NCBI GenBank assembly: GCA_910574185.1
Contig: CAJSZQ010000001.1
Coordinates: 233,833 to 297,832 of the forward strand
DNA length: 64,000 nucleotides
Source of the DNA: Lachnospiraceae bacterium
GTDB lineage: Bacteria; Bacillota; Clostridia; Lachnospirales; Lachnospiraceae
Reading direction: 5' to 3'
Positions 1 to 8,309 of the stretch are shown in pieces. The notes under the pieces were generated by a model that was not told the origin of the DNA, did not search any database, and worked only from the letters and a program-made list of their open reading frames with translations. Made by a program: the position numbers and the translations under genes. Within the stretch, counting starts at the first letter, position 1; each line of letters opens with the position of its first letter.

Positions 1-2
1 TT

Positions 3-617
3 ACAGAAGCACTTAACGAATTAAAATTATATGACTCAAAAATTATGAAGGCAATTGGAAATGCTAAATTCTGCGGAGCGTCTAAAAGGTCCTCAGATAA
101 AGTCGGAGTTATTAAAAAGGAAAACTTTGATGAGCGTGCAAAAGCTTCCTATCAATCTATTACTGATTTGATAGCAAATAGAAATGAATTAAAATCAGCT
201 ATTGTAAAATCTAATGCAGAAACTGTGATTGCTGTAAATGGGAAATCAATGACCAGAGCTGAAGGCATTGAACGAAAAAATTCTATTGAATACGAAGAAG
301 AACTTCTTACTGAAATGAAAAGACAGTATGCAGCCTCTACTGCCACAGTTGAAAAGGAAAATAAGAAGGTCGATGCTAAAGTGGATGAACTTATTGCGAC
401 GCTTGTAGGAAAAGACTCTGATAAAAAATTGAATAAGGATGATCAGGAAGCTGTTGAAAGGCCTTACCGTTCAAAAAATGAATGGGAATTTATTGACCCT
501 ATTGGAATATATGATGAGATATTAAAATTAGAAGCAGATATCGACGGATTTAAAACTAATATTGATTCTCAGTTAGTATTGAGTAATGCCACAAGTTTTA
601 TTGAAGTTAATTTCTAA
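3..617 (+). CDS. conserved phage protein, 5' end outside window
   Basis: The frame is open from the first bases of the window, so this is the C-terminal part (at least 204 residues) of a longer gene; the ATG at position 45 is internal. The protein is almost entirely charged alpha helix, with long E/K-rich coiled-coil stretches, and has no transmembrane segment or catalytic motif that I recognise. Its style (helical, beginning LNELKLYDSKI) resembles small conserved proteins of unknown function in Firmicutes phages. A structural or DNA-associated role is possible but not shown. Confidence 0.6.
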   Translation, partial: TEALNELKLYDSKIMKAIGNAKFCGASKRSSDKVGVIKKENFDERAKASYQSITDLIANRNELKSAIVKSNAETVIAVNGKSMTRAEGIERKNSIEYEEELLTEMKRQYAASTATVEKENKKVDAKVDELIATLVGKDSDKKLNKDDQEAVERPYRSKNEWEFIDPIGIYDEILKLEADIDGFKTNIDSQLVLSNATSFIEVNF

Positions 618-1057
618 ATTTTGAATTATATTGTAGCTATTACGGAAACCTAAAACTTACATCCTGTCGCCTATGCGGGACATCATAGGCAGAAGAAAAA
701 GTTTAATGCTTTGAAAACATCATAATAGATTATCAAGTATAAAATCTATTTACATATAAATATTTGGTATGTAAAAATACATTGGTGATAAAAGTTCAAA
801 ATTCAGCATTTAAAACTTAAAATTCTTTTGTTAAAACTCTTCTTTGTAAAATTTAAAATAAAATTATTAAAATTCGATAAAACCCTCTTAGCAGGTTTCA
901 AACGAGTTATGTAATTGTCGTATAGGTTTTACCAGAGGCAGTAGTAGTTACAAAATTTAATATTTGAAATTACTAATTTTCTTATATTCATTTCTAATGT
1001 AGGCGGCGATGCTGAAATTCTGGCAGTATCGTCGTCTATATCTTTTATGCATTTTAA
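618..1057. other. gene-free leader region with hairpin
   Basis: This stretch of 440 bases has no credible ORF. The only clear structure is a 7-bp hairpin at 669-690 (GCCTATG, 8-base loop, CATAGGC). It leads into a tRNA gene, so it may hold the promoter and leader of the tRNA and small-gene transcript. A stretch around 880-960 looks weakly tRNA-like but does not close an acceptor stem. Confidence 0.4.
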
Positions 1058-1128
1058 TGGTGTATAGTTCAATGGCAGAACACGCGACTGTTAATCGTGG
1101 AATGTAAGTTCAATTCTTACTACACCAG
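1058..1128 (+). tRNA. tRNA-Asn (GTT)
   Basis: A 71-base cloverleaf with a perfect 7-bp acceptor stem (TGGTGTA with TACACCA), discriminator G, an anticodon loop carrying GTT and a T loop TTCAATT. No CCA is encoded. It is one of five phage tRNAs in the window. Confidence 0.85.
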
Positions 1129-1199
1129 TTACTCTTTTTAATAAGAGAATTTATTTGAAAGCGAGTTGAAAGACAATAATTAAAATAACGAAACGTGAG

Positions 1200-1346
1200 A
1201 TGGAATACTTAAGAAGTAAAGGTGTTGGTTTTGGTGAAGGTGGAATTATGCATTCTACGGCCAGACATCGCAGAAATTATTGGTGTACTGAGTCAGGATA
1301 TTGTATGTCACTACTAAACCGATATAGAAAAAGCGTTATTACGTAG
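1200..1346 (+). CDS. small conserved phage protein
   Basis: A 48-residue ORF (MEYLRSKGV, ending RKSVIT) rich in basic and aromatic residues. The frame is open upstream of this ATG to about 1179 (IKITKRE), and no good Shine-Dalgarno precedes the ATG, so translation may start at a non-canonical codon upstream, as appears to happen elsewhere in this genome. The pattern of charged helix, glycine patch and terminal LLxxYRK resembles short hypothetical proteins of Firmicutes phages. Function unknown. Confidence 0.5.
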   Translation: MEYLRSKGVGFGEGGIMHSTARHRRNYWCTESGYCMSLLNRYRKSVIT

Positions 1347-1355
1347 TCCCTGCCT

Positions 1356-1655
1356 ATGGACAGAATCGAGTATAAAGGGTACTACATTGACAAGACTAAA
1401 ACAGGTTATCGAATCTCAAAACAATCCGATATTTCTATTCATACACACCTGCGTAACCTATCTCCCTCTTATAAACTGATTGATAATGTTATAAATAAAC
1501 ATATTCCCAACCGATGCGGATTGTACTATTTAGAATCCCATATTCGAGTTGCCAATGATGAGGAATATAAAAAGAAATTACAAGATTATTATGATGTAAA
1601 AGTTAATAAAGGAAAGAAACAATTTTACTATAATTCAAATAAGAAAAAATTTTAA
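1356..1655 (+). CDS. hypothetical phage protein, 99 aa
   Basis: Basic 99-residue protein (MDRIEYKGYYIDKTKTGYRISKQ). The first 25 residues read like a small antiparallel beta sheet of the kind seen in short phage regulatory proteins; the C-terminal end is lysine and asparagine rich. It starts ten bases after the preceding small gene, so the two are probably co-transcribed. No motif allows a function to be assigned. Confidence 0.5.
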   Translation: MDRIEYKGYYIDKTKTGYRISKQSDISIHTHLRNLSPSYKLIDNVINKHIPNRCGLYYLESHIRVANDEEYKKKLQDYYDVKVNKGKKQFYYNSNKKKF

Positions 1656-1695
1656 GGATGATTTTTAAAAAATATATAACGAAAGGATTCTGACA

Positions 1696-1905
1696 ATGAA
1701 AAATTTTACATATAAAAAGACTGAGACAACTTCTATGAAAGTAATTGGTATTCTCGACACTGACCGAATGACTATTGATGTAGATGGTGATGAAAAGAGC
1801 CTTGCTACTCTTCTATCTGATTTTAATTGCGGCGAAATTGAAATCAATATTAAGACAAAAAGCGAAGAAGATTTGGTTGAGCCAGAAGATGTTGAAGAAG
1901 AATAA
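1696..1905 (+). CDS. hypothetical acidic protein, 69 aa
   Basis: Small acidic protein with an E/D-rich tail (EEDLVEPEDVEEE), preceded by AAGGATTCTGACA as ribosome binding site. It lies two bases upstream of the metallophosphoesterase gene, indicating translational coupling. It could be a partner of that enzyme or a DNA-mimic type protein, but nothing in the sequence proves either. Confidence 0.5.
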   Translation: MKNFTYKKTETTSMKVIGILDTDRMTIDVDGDEKSLATLLSDFNCGEIEINIKTKSEEDLVEPEDVEEE

Positions 1906-1907
1906 AG

Positions 1908-2891
1908 GTGGTGGCTACCATTATTGATTTACATAGACTAGAAAATGAAGATCCAATGGCATGGCAAATTCGGTGCTGTCTTTCCAAAAGACGCAAAGAA
2001 ACAGACATGGACTGGATTGAAATTCGTGATATGCTTGGATTGGATATTACACCAGATCAGCTTCGTAAACAAGCGGTTGGTTATGAAGAATATGATAATT
2101 ATATACATAGTTTCAATTCTGTTGTCACTTCTATTCTATCAATATCTGATTTACATTATCCGTTTGCAAAGCCGTTAGAAACATTTGAAGATTATATTGG
2201 TAAAATTGATATTCTTCAGTTAAATGGAGACATTCTGGATTGTATGCAATTATCTCGCTTTAATAAAACATATCGTATATCCCCTATTGAAGAAATAATT
2301 AACGGTAGACAATATATTATTGATTTAATTGAACTGATTAAACCAAAGAAAGTATTAGTGAATCATGGTAATCATGAACTTCGTATGGGACAATATCTTG
2401 CTAAAAATTTAGATAATGAATTGCAAGAGTTGATGCCCGAAACAGCGTTTGATTATATTTTTTTAGATGGATTTACCCATTATGATAGAAAGACAAAAGC
2501 AAAAATAAAATATGCTCCATTATGCGAAGTATTTAATGATATTGAAATCGAATACACTGGAACTTGGTATTCTCAATATAAAAATGTTTTGTTTTGTCAT
2601 CCTAAGACTTATACAAGCAGTCTATTAAAAACCGCTGAAAAAGCTCTATACTGGTTCAGAAATGAGGGTTTTGATTTTAAAGTACTTGTTATGAGTCATA
2701 CACATAGAGTTGGTTCATATAAAATTGGTAACAGTATGATCTATGAACAAGGTTGTTGCTGTGAAACCAATAAAATGCGCTACAATGATGGACAACTTGT
2801 AAATTCACAAAAAGAGGGATTTATGTACATTGGTCTTGATAAAAGCGGACATATAATTGAGGATAAAACAAAAATTATTACATTAAATTGA
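1908..2891 (+). CDS. calcineurin-like metallophosphoesterase
   Basis: A 327-residue protein with the full set of metallophosphoesterase metal-binding motifs: SDLHYPF (D-x-H), LNGDILD (G-D), NHGNHE (GNH[DE]), FCHP and SHTHR. Enzymes of this superfamily cleave phosphoesters with two metal ions; in phages they can act on nucleotides or nucleic acid ends, but the substrate here is not known. The start is GTG 1908 or the adjacent GTG 1911, with AAAGG directly upstream. The first 70 residues precede the catalytic domain and look helical. Confidence 0.8.
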   Translation: MVATIIDLHRLENEDPMAWQIRCCLSKRRKETDMDWIEIRDMLGLDITPDQLRKQAVGYEEYDNYIHSFNSVVTSILSISDLHYPFAKPLETFEDYIGKIDILQLNGDILDCMQLSRFNKTYRISPIEEIINGRQYIIDLIELIKPKKVLVNHGNHELRMGQYLAKNLDNELQELMPETAFDYIFLDGFTHYDRKTKAKIKYAPLCEVFNDIEIEYTGTWYSQYKNVLFCHPKTYTSSLLKTAEKALYWFRNEGFDFKVLVMSHTHRVGSYKIGNSMIYEQGCCCETNKMRYNDGQLVNSQKEGFMYIGLDKSGHIIEDKTKIITLN

Positions 2892-2901
2892 GGTAAATTA
2901 T

Positions 2902-3075
2902 ATGGATGTTGAATTATATTGTTGTTACTCTCTTCCACTTCGTAATTTTCTTTATATAAATGGATTGAGATATAAGTTGGCAGCATTGAATCCAAATAAC
3001 AAAAAACTATTTTGGGTTTACACAAAAAATGAAAAGTTAGACGAATTATTAGATAGGTGGTCTGCGAATAAGTAG
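2902..3075 (+). CDS. small conserved phage protein, 57 aa
   Basis: A 57-residue protein (MDVELYCCYSLPLRNFLYINGL) with a good ribosome binding site, TTGAGGT, 7 bases before ATG. The pattern of paired cysteines, then SLPLRNFL, then LNPNNKKLFWVY is one I recognise as a recurring small phage protein, and it is similar in style to the 58-residue gene at 18519, which also begins with an FYCYSKR-type motif. It may be a small nucleic-acid-binding protein; function unknown. Confidence 0.6.
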   Translation: MDVELYCCYSLPLRNFLYINGLRYKLAALNPNNKKLFWVYTKNEKLDELLDRWSANK

Positions 3076-3128
3076 ATCGCCTTTTCTAATGGAGAAATAT
3101 ATTATGTAAAAATATTGGAGGTTGCTAT

Positions 3129-4031
3129 ATGGAAAAAGAGAAAATATGTGGTATTTATTGTTTTAAAAATTTAATAAATGGCAAAAGATATATTGGTTCA
3201 TCTTGTGATATTTATAGCCGATGGTATGTACATAAAAATATGTTAAATAAGAATAAACATTATAATGAACATTTACAACGTACATGGAACAAATATGGAA
3301 AAAATAATTTTCTGTTTTTAATTATAGAAAAATGTAATAGAGAATCATTATTTAATAGAGAACAATATTGGATAGATAAGTTACAAGTAATAGATGATTT
3401 ATATGGTTATAATAAGGCACCTGTAGCTGGAGTTGCCAATATGGGAAATGCAACACACAAACAACTAATTGATGGAAAGTTTTCTATTACTGAAAATCAA
3501 TTTAATGATGTGATTAGTTATTTGGAAAATACAGATATTAGTATTGTAAAAATTGCAGATATAACAAATGTAAGCAAACATACCATTTATAAAATTTATT
3601 CTAAGTCAATATATAATGATCTAATAAAAAATATTGATTTTATTCCACGAAAAGTTAATTGTGAATACAATGGGCACACAGTGATTTCTAGGTCGGATGC
3701 TGAAAATGTAATTTCTTTATTACTAAGCGGTAAAACAGTATATGAAATTGTAAAATGTACTGGAATAAAACGGCAAACAATTTCAGATATAAAGAATAAG
3801 CACTCTTGGGTTGAATTAACAAAAGATATTATTTTTCCAAAACCAAAGACTAAGAGACCTACAAAATTGCAGAAAATATCACAATTTACAAAAGATGGAA
3901 TATTTATTAAAACTTTTGACAGTTTTTCTGATGCCGTTAAAGAATTAGATTTACCAACAATGTCTGGATTATATCAATGTTGTGCTGGTAATCAAAAAAC
4001 AGCTTATGGATATACATGGAAGTTTGCATAA
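3129..4031 (+). CDS. GIY-YIG homing endonuclease
   Basis: A 300-residue protein. The N-terminal 90 residues are a GIY-YIG nuclease: GIYCFKN, then RYIGSS about ten residues on, then the catalytic arginine in YSRWYVH and the glutamate of NREQYWID. The middle (about 130-230) contains helix-turn-helix-like repeats (VSKHTIYKIYSK, KRQTISDIKNK), as in NUMOD DNA-binding modules. The end (IKTFDSFSDAVKELDL) matches a NUMOD1-type repeat. It appears free-standing: no group I core surrounds it. It may have displaced the end of a small gene, see the entry at 4024. Confidence 0.85.
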   Translation: MEKEKICGIYCFKNLINGKRYIGSSCDIYSRWYVHKNMLNKNKHYNEHLQRTWNKYGKNNFLFLIIEKCNRESLFNREQYWIDKLQVIDDLYGYNKAPVAGVANMGNATHKQLIDGKFSITENQFNDVISYLENTDISIVKIADITNVSKHTIYKIYSKSIYNDLIKNIDFIPRKVNCEYNGHTVISRSDAENVISLLLSGKTVYEIVKCTGIKRQTISDIKNKHSWVELTKDIIFPKPKTKRPTKLQKISQFTKDGIFIKTFDSFSDAVKELDLPTMSGLYQCCAGNQKTAYGYTWKFA

Positions 4032-4134
4032 TGAATATACCAGACAAAAAAGATTAACTGGGAAACCTTCGCAAACTGTATTGGTTGTTAACGAAAAAGG
4101 TATTAAATGTTGTTATCCTATTGAATTGGGATAA
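4024..4134 (+). pseudogene. possible remnant of a small gene cut by the endonuclease
   Basis: An open frame of 36 codons overlaps the 3' end of the GIY-YIG gene and reads RQKRLTGKPSQTVLVVNEKG then KCCYPIELG. The composition looks coding, with a beta-strand pattern, but no ribosome binding site or normal start is present. It could be the C-terminal end of a gene interrupted by the endonuclease. Chance is not excluded. Confidence 0.3.
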
Positions 4135-4156
4135 AAATATTATTTATGGCAAAATA

Positions 4157-4179
4157 AAGCAGGTATGAATGACCTGCTT
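4157..4179. terminator. hairpin, possible terminator
   Basis: AAGCAGGT pairs perfectly with ACCTGCTT around a 7-base loop, followed by a weak AT-rich tail. A second hairpin at 4239-4267 (GGAGAGTA with TACTCTCC) follows before the HU gene. Confidence 0.45.
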
Positions 4180-4335
4180 ATTATATTGGCTGACAAAGCC
4201 ATAAACAAATATGTGTAATTGTACGCCGTAAGGGCAATGGAGAGTATGTATATTATTACTACTCTCCTATTTTGATGTCTCGAAAAAACTATAATATTCG
4301 GGACAAATATCTGAAATTGAAAGGAATATAAAAAT

Positions 4336-4611
4336 ATGAATAAAATAGACATGATTAAGGCTGTTGCCTCTGAGTCAAATGTTACAAACAAAGTAGCTGA
4401 AGAAGTTATGGCAGCTTATGAAAAACTGGTACTTCGTGTACTTACAGAAAATAAGGATGAGAAGGTTCCTCTCCCTGGACTGGGAAATTTTTCAGTTAAA
4501 CATGTTTCTGAGAGAAGCGGTGTTTCAGCTCTTGGCGATAAGAAACCATGGACAAAGCCTGCCCATGACGAATTAAAATTCACTATTTCAAGATCCGTAC
4601 GTGAATTGTAA
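4336..4611 (+). CDS. HU-family DNA-binding protein
   Basis: A 91-residue protein of the usual HU length. It begins MNKIDMIKAVASESN, has the LPGLGNFSVKH strand (family pattern G-F-G-x-F) and a beta-arm region around residues 55-75, and ends with FTISRSVREL. HU/IHF dimers bend DNA and help to compact phage DNA or support replication. The ribosome binding site AAAGG precedes the ATG. Confidence is high because both the helical dimerisation region and the beta arm are present. Confidence 0.85.
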   Translation: MNKIDMIKAVASESNVTNKVAEEVMAAYEKLVLRVLTENKDEKVPLPGLGNFSVKHVSERSGVSALGDKKPWTKPAHDELKFTISRSVREL

Positions 4612-4632
4612 TCAGATTGGCGGTGAATAGCT

Positions 4633-4779
4633 TTGTATAATGAAATTGTAAAATCTGTTGATTTAACAGATAATGAGATAGATATTCTTAAAGAACTGCT
4701 CTCCTATCGTTTGGATGAGTGTGTATCTGTTGGCGAGGAAATCACTGTGAAGGAGTTACTTGAGAAGCTGGAAAATTGA
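4633..4779 (+). CDS. small hypothetical protein, 48 aa
   Basis: A TTG-initiated 48-residue ORF behind GGCGGTGA, with strong coding character (acidic helix, IVKSVDLTDNEIDILKELLS). It lies 22 bases after the HU gene and ends before a strong terminator, so it is the last gene of this transcript. No function can be assigned. Confidence 0.5.
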   Translation: MYNEIVKSVDLTDNEIDILKELLSYRLDECVSVGEEITVKELLEKLEN

Positions 4780-4817
4780 ATTAATAGCATTTGATACTTG
4801 ACCAGAGCTTTATAAGG

Positions 4818-4850
4818 CTTACATTCAAAAAAGAGTGTAAGTCTTTTTTG
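4818..4850 (+). terminator. Rho-independent terminator
   Basis: A 9-bp stem (CTTACATTC with GAGTGTAAG, one G.U pair), an A-rich loop and then a T6 tract. Confidence 0.8.
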
Positions 4851-4965
4851 TTTAGAGAAATATATAGTGTAAATAATTTATGGTCTGTCAGTTAGACAGG
4901 TAAAGAGAATTACAAGGGTATTTCTTATCTCTACCTTCAATTTGAAGAAAAATTGGAGGAAATAT

Positions 4966-5661
4966 ATGAACGAAATTATAAAAGTAAATTATGAAACAGA
5001 TGAACCGACAGTATCGGCAAGGGACTTGTATAAAGCACTAGAAATTTCATCAAGATTCAGTAGATGGTTTGACACAAACAAGGAATTATTTACTGAAGGT
5101 GAAGATTATAACAAGTGTACATCAAGTACGGTTGTTAATAATGGTGCAATAAGGGAATTGGAAGATTATAAGATTTCAGTTTTAATGGCTAAACATTTAG
5201 CTCTTATGTCAAGAACAGAAAAAGGAAAAATAATAAGAAATTATCTTATTGATTTAGAAAAAGCATGGAATACGCCAGAGCAAGTAATGGCTCGTGCATT
5301 AAAACTTGCAGATAAAACAATAAGAAATCTTGAATTAACCATTGAAGAACAACGTCCTCTTGTAGATTTTGCAAATAAAGTTTCTGATAGCAGTAATCTT
5401 ATTGATATGGGTAAAATGGCAAAATTGTTAAAAGATGAGCATATTAATATTGGTCGTAACAGATTATTTGATTGGTTAAGAAGAAAAGAAATATTAATGA
5501 AAAATAATATGCCATATCAAAGATATATTGATGGTGGTTATTTTCAAGTTAAAGAATCTGTATATGAAACTCCATATGGTTCTAAGACTCAGCAAACAAC
5601 ATACGTTACGGGACGAGGACAAATATACATAACTGAAAAATTAAGAAAAGAATACAAATAA
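4966..5661 (+). CDS. phage antirepressor (AntA + KilAC domains)
   Basis: A 231-residue protein from ATG 4966, which has GGAGG six bases upstream; an in-frame ATG at 4942 lacks one. Residues 1-100 match the AntA/AntB domain (SARDLYKALEISSRFSRWFD, EDYKISVLMAKHLALMSRTEKG). Residues about 125-231 match KilAC (LIDMGKMAKLLKDEHINIGR, RLFDWLRRKEIL, YVTGRGQIYITEKL). Such proteins inactivate prophage repressors or switch developmental programmes. The neighbouring integrase fits a lysis-lysogeny region. Confidence 0.85.
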   Translation: MNEIIKVNYETDEPTVSARDLYKALEISSRFSRWFDTNKELFTEGEDYNKCTSSTVVNNGAIRELEDYKISVLMAKHLALMSRTEKGKIIRNYLIDLEKAWNTPEQVMARALKLADKTIRNLELTIEEQRPLVDFANKVSDSSNLIDMGKMAKLLKDEHINIGRNRLFDWLRRKEILMKNNMPYQRYIDGGYFQVKESVYETPYGSKTQQTTYVTGRGQIYITEKLRKEYK

Positions 5662-5751
5662 TATTTGTATAGAGATTATATTGGCGGTGTAAGTAGCCAG
5701 TCAACTTGTGGTGTGACAAGTTACTTATTGGACGGAAGGAAGTGAGATTAT

Positions 5752-6705
5752 ATGGCAGAACGCAGTAAACGAATTTGTCTTTATGATAAAGAAAAGGTAA
5801 AACAGATAAATCCGGAAACATTAAAATTATTTCAAAAATATCAAATAGATATGTCAATTCGTGATTTGTCTCCAAATAGCATAAAGCAATATACATCAGA
5901 TTTATACCAATGGTTTGTGTATATGTATGATAATCAATTCAATTTATCTGTATTGGAAGCTACGGACGATGACCTAAATGAATATTTCTATTTTAGAAAG
6001 CAGGAAGGAAATAATGTAGCAAGGCAAAGGCGTGTCATGTCTTCTATATCAGCCTTCTATAAATTTTTGAGAAAAAAGAAATTAATAAAGGAATCTCCTA
6101 CTGAGTTTTTGGAACGTCCAAAACAAGGGCAACCCGTTATAAAGCAAACTTTCTTAAATGTAGAACAGGTAAACAAATTACGAGAAAAATTAACAGAATA
6201 TGGAAATATCCAACTCCAGGCATATATTTTCTTTGGATTATCTACTATGGCAAGGGTTAATGCTATGGCTCATTTAAGATGGGAACAGGTTGATCTAGAC
6301 GAAAGAACTTGTATAGACGTACTTGAAAAAGAAGGTAAGATTGTAGATTTATATTTTTCTCAAGAAGTTGAAGAACTTTTAAGAAGAATGAAATCAGAAC
6401 GTGAAGAAAAACAAATTAATGATTTTGGATGGGTATGGTATACACCATATATTACAGAAGAAGAATGTATTAATAATGGAACTCTTAATGATTGGTGTAA
6501 AAAGGCAGGGGAAATGATTGGAATTTCCACGCTTCATAATCATGATCTGAGACACAGTGGATCTAATATACTCAAAGAACTAGGAATGGATATTCAGGAT
6601 ATTGCTGAACTTTTACATCACGAAAGTACAGAAACCACAATTAAGCATTACTTAACCGTTAATAAGAAAAAAGTCAAAGACAATAAGGATAAATTTGTCT
6701 TTTAA
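5752..6705 (+). CDS. tyrosine recombinase / integrase
   Basis: A 317-residue site-specific recombinase. Residues 20-110 form the SAM-like core-binding domain (SPNSIKQYTSDLYQWFVYMY). The catalytic domain shows the first arginine in MARVNAMAHLRW, the box II motif HDLRHSG, the histidine of LLHHESTETT and the nucleophilic tyrosine in IKHYLTV. It belongs to the XerC/D-like class. It points to a temperate phage. The 240-base gene-free stretch downstream could contain an attachment site, but I cannot identify a core sequence from a single window. Confidence 0.85.
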   Translation: MAERSKRICLYDKEKVKQINPETLKLFQKYQIDMSIRDLSPNSIKQYTSDLYQWFVYMYDNQFNLSVLEATDDDLNEYFYFRKQEGNNVARQRRVMSSISAFYKFLRKKKLIKESPTEFLERPKQGQPVIKQTFLNVEQVNKLREKLTEYGNIQLQAYIFFGLSTMARVNAMAHLRWEQVDLDERTCIDVLEKEGKIVDLYFSQEVEELLRRMKSEREEKQINDFGWVWYTPYITEEECINNGTLNDWCKKAGEMIGISTLHNHDLRHSGSNILKELGMDIQDIAELLHHESTETTIKHYLTVNKKKVKDNKDKFVF

Positions 6706-6797
6706 CTAACAGGGTCCCAATTTCAAGTTGATATTTATGGTATCTAAATAAAATAGTCATAAATTCATAAAATTGCATTAACATCCCTAACTGCCCG

Positions 6798-6826
6798 TTG
6801 ACAACATACATAAAATACTTTAAGAT
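6798..6826 (+). promoter_or_regulatory. sigma70-type promoter for antisense RNA
   Basis: TTGACA, a 17-base spacer and TAAGAT. Transcription would start near 6833 and run into the bidirectional terminator at 6922-6966, across the 3' end of the small hydrophobic ORF on the minus strand. Confidence 0.65.
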
Positions 6827-6832
6827 AATAGA

Positions 6833-6965
6833 TGTAGAAAGTAATTCTACAATAAAACAAGCAATTATCCGTTGACGGTTTGAGCCTATATGTGGGGTAT
6901 TGGCTAATAAATGAATATTAACACAAAAATAACCGCTTATATTTTACTCATGGCGGTTATTTTTG
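6833..6965 (+). ncRNA. candidate type I antitoxin RNA
   Basis: A short plus-strand transcript is predicted from the promoter at 6798 to the shared terminator. It has no ORF and is convergent with, and complementary to, the 3' part of the 38-residue toxin-like mRNA. This convergent overlap is the arrangement of txpA/RatA in Bacillus subtilis. Confidence 0.5.
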
Positions 6966-6966
6966 T
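6922..6966. terminator. bidirectional terminator of the convergent pair
   Basis: AACCGC (6931-6936) pairs with GCGGTT (6953-6958), flanked by A-runs on the left and T-runs on the right. It can stop both the plus-strand RNA and the minus-strand toxin transcript. Confidence 0.65.
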
Positions 6967-7060
6967 GTCTTTTATCAAGAAATTTGACTATGTAAGCTGA
7001 TATTACTCCGCTTACAATGCCAACAACTAATGGTATTGCTATCAGTTCACAAATTGTCAC
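6944..7060 (-). CDS. small hydrophobic toxin-like peptide (type I TA candidate)
   Basis: A 38-residue peptide from GTG 7060, which sits behind a near-perfect AAGGAGGTG ribosome binding site. It has one transmembrane helix (IPLVVGIVSGVISAYIVKFL) and a basic tail (DKRHKNNRHE), the organisation of Fst, TxpA and holin-like toxins. A longer reading frame upstream lacks a ribosome binding site. Membrane depolarisation would be the expected action. A convergent RNA with its own promoter overlaps the 3' end, so I call this a type I toxin-antitoxin module. Confidence 0.6.
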   Translation of the reverse strand: MTICELIAIPLVVGIVSGVISAYIVKFLDKRHKNNRHE

Positions 7061-7135
7061 GTATACACCTCCTTTCGTAGCAAGGTATCTATATAAACTG
7101 AACATTACTATCCAGACGTGACTCAAAACCGCCAA

Positions 7136-7445
7136 CCATCCTATCTAGCCAAAATAAAATGTTGGATAACTGCTTGTAAATATCATTCTACATAAAGTTC
7201 TATATATTGTCAAATAATTCCAAATAGAAAAACCGCATAAAGCTATAGTAAGATAATAACTGACATAGTTGCATTGATAATTCTCTCTGCTTCTGAGAGT
7301 ATAATGGTGATAACCGTATTGATTACGGTTGAAGGTCAGTTTCCGTTAAGCTGACCTTTAATAATTAATGAACGACTGCTTGGCGGTCTGACACTCGGAA
7401 AGACGAATCACCTCTGGAGAGTCTTTCGTACTCTCCTATTTTCTT
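7136..7445. other. gene-free region with structured RNA elements
   Basis: No ORF is credible here. It contains a small hairpin CCGTA/TACGG (7314-7328), a terminator-like hairpin AAGGTCAG/CTGACCTT with a T-rich tail (7332-7360) and a GGAGAGT/ACTCTCC hairpin (7416-7436). The region just right of the toxin ORF is expected to hold that gene's promoter and 5' leader. Confidence 0.45.
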
Positions 7446-7517
7446 GCATCTGTCGCCTAGTGGTATGGCACACGACTTTTAATCGTGACAATGTGGGTTC
7501 AACTCCCATCAGATGTA
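7446..7517 (+). tRNA. tRNA-Lys (TTT)
   Basis: A 72-base cloverleaf with acceptor GCATCTG/CAGATGT, anticodon loop CTTTTAA and a T loop TTCAACT. Discriminator A, no encoded CCA. Confidence 0.85.
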
Positions 7518-7559
7518 TTTGCAAAACGAGAATTATAAAAAAAGAAAGTGGGTGAAAAA

Positions 7560-7817
7560 ATGTCGGAAGTATATATAAAATATTCTGATTTCCTTAATTC
7601 TATAACTGATGAAATAACATTTGAATTATTAACGGATGTTATACTTAAACTAAAATATAATCCAGAAGCATCTTCCATTACTATCAGTATGGAAGATAAA
7701 ATTACTGATAACACAGAATTACATGGAAATTTAGATTTAGACCGGCTTAATACTTTAATCAAAACATTAATCATAATTAGAAACCAAATCAAAGAATTAA
7801 AGAGAGGAGAAAATTAA
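7560..7817 (+). CDS. hypothetical protein, 85 aa
   Basis: An 85-residue acidic protein from ATG 7560, preceded by GTGGGTGA; an in-frame ATG at 7548 lies inside this ribosome binding site and is less likely. Its last base overlaps the start of the next gene, so the two form an operon. It is predicted alpha/beta with no recognised motif. Confidence 0.55.
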   Translation: MSEVYIKYSDFLNSITDEITFELLTDVILKLKYNPEASSITISMEDKITDNTELHGNLDLDRLNTLIKTLIIIRNQIKELKRGEN

Positions 7818-8293
7818 TGGATTTAAAAATTACAAATAATATAGATAATAATATATTTTCAACCCATGTCACTGTTGATGCGCTGGGCACAGAGCAGCTA
7901 TCAGAGGATGAAGAAAGGGAATTAATTTCTAATTTCCCTGTTAAATTGGCATATAGAAATCTTAAATTTGCAAAGAATATAAAAATTAATGGTACAGTTC
8001 CAGAAATTACTGATGAAGAAGTTGATAACACATCTGTAGTATCTGTCTCGCTGCCAGCTCTGTCAAATAAAGAAATATTTATTAATGAAGAATTTGACGC
8101 ATATTACAAGATTGATTATACGAAAATATCTCCTGCAGTAATTGATGGCAAAGTCATTACTTCTAGAGAAATTGCTTCACAGGCCTATTGTTTAATCTTC
8201 TCTCAGGTAATTTGTGATGCGGTCAGAGATATTATGGATGAATTACGAAAGAAAGCTCCTGCGTTTGAAGGAGAAAGTATCGTATCAGTGTAA
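7817..8293 (+). CDS. hypothetical protein, 158 aa
   Basis: A 158-residue protein overlapping the previous gene by one base, with AGAGGAG upstream of its ATG. The centre is acidic and proline-poor, with beta-strand character, and the C-terminal helix (EIASQAYCLIFSQVICDAVRDIMDEL) is amphipathic. No known domain was recognised. The position between tRNA genes suggests an accessory role rather than a virion role. Confidence 0.55.
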   Translation: MDLKITNNIDNNIFSTHVTVDALGTEQLSEDEERELISNFPVKLAYRNLKFAKNIKINGTVPEITDEEVDNTSVVSVSLPALSNKEIFINEEFDAYYKIDYTKISPAVIDGKVITSREIASQAYCLIFSQVICDAVRDIMDELRKKAPAFEGESIVSV

Positions 8294-8309
8294 TAGACAA
8301 TATTTAATT

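Noticed and set aside
880..960. Possible further tRNA
   Set aside because: Short complementary runs exist but no acceptor stem or anticodon arm of normal shape can be drawn.
5662..6798. attP next to the integrase
   Set aside because: No tRNA-end identity or clear core with arm repeats can be named without the host junctions.
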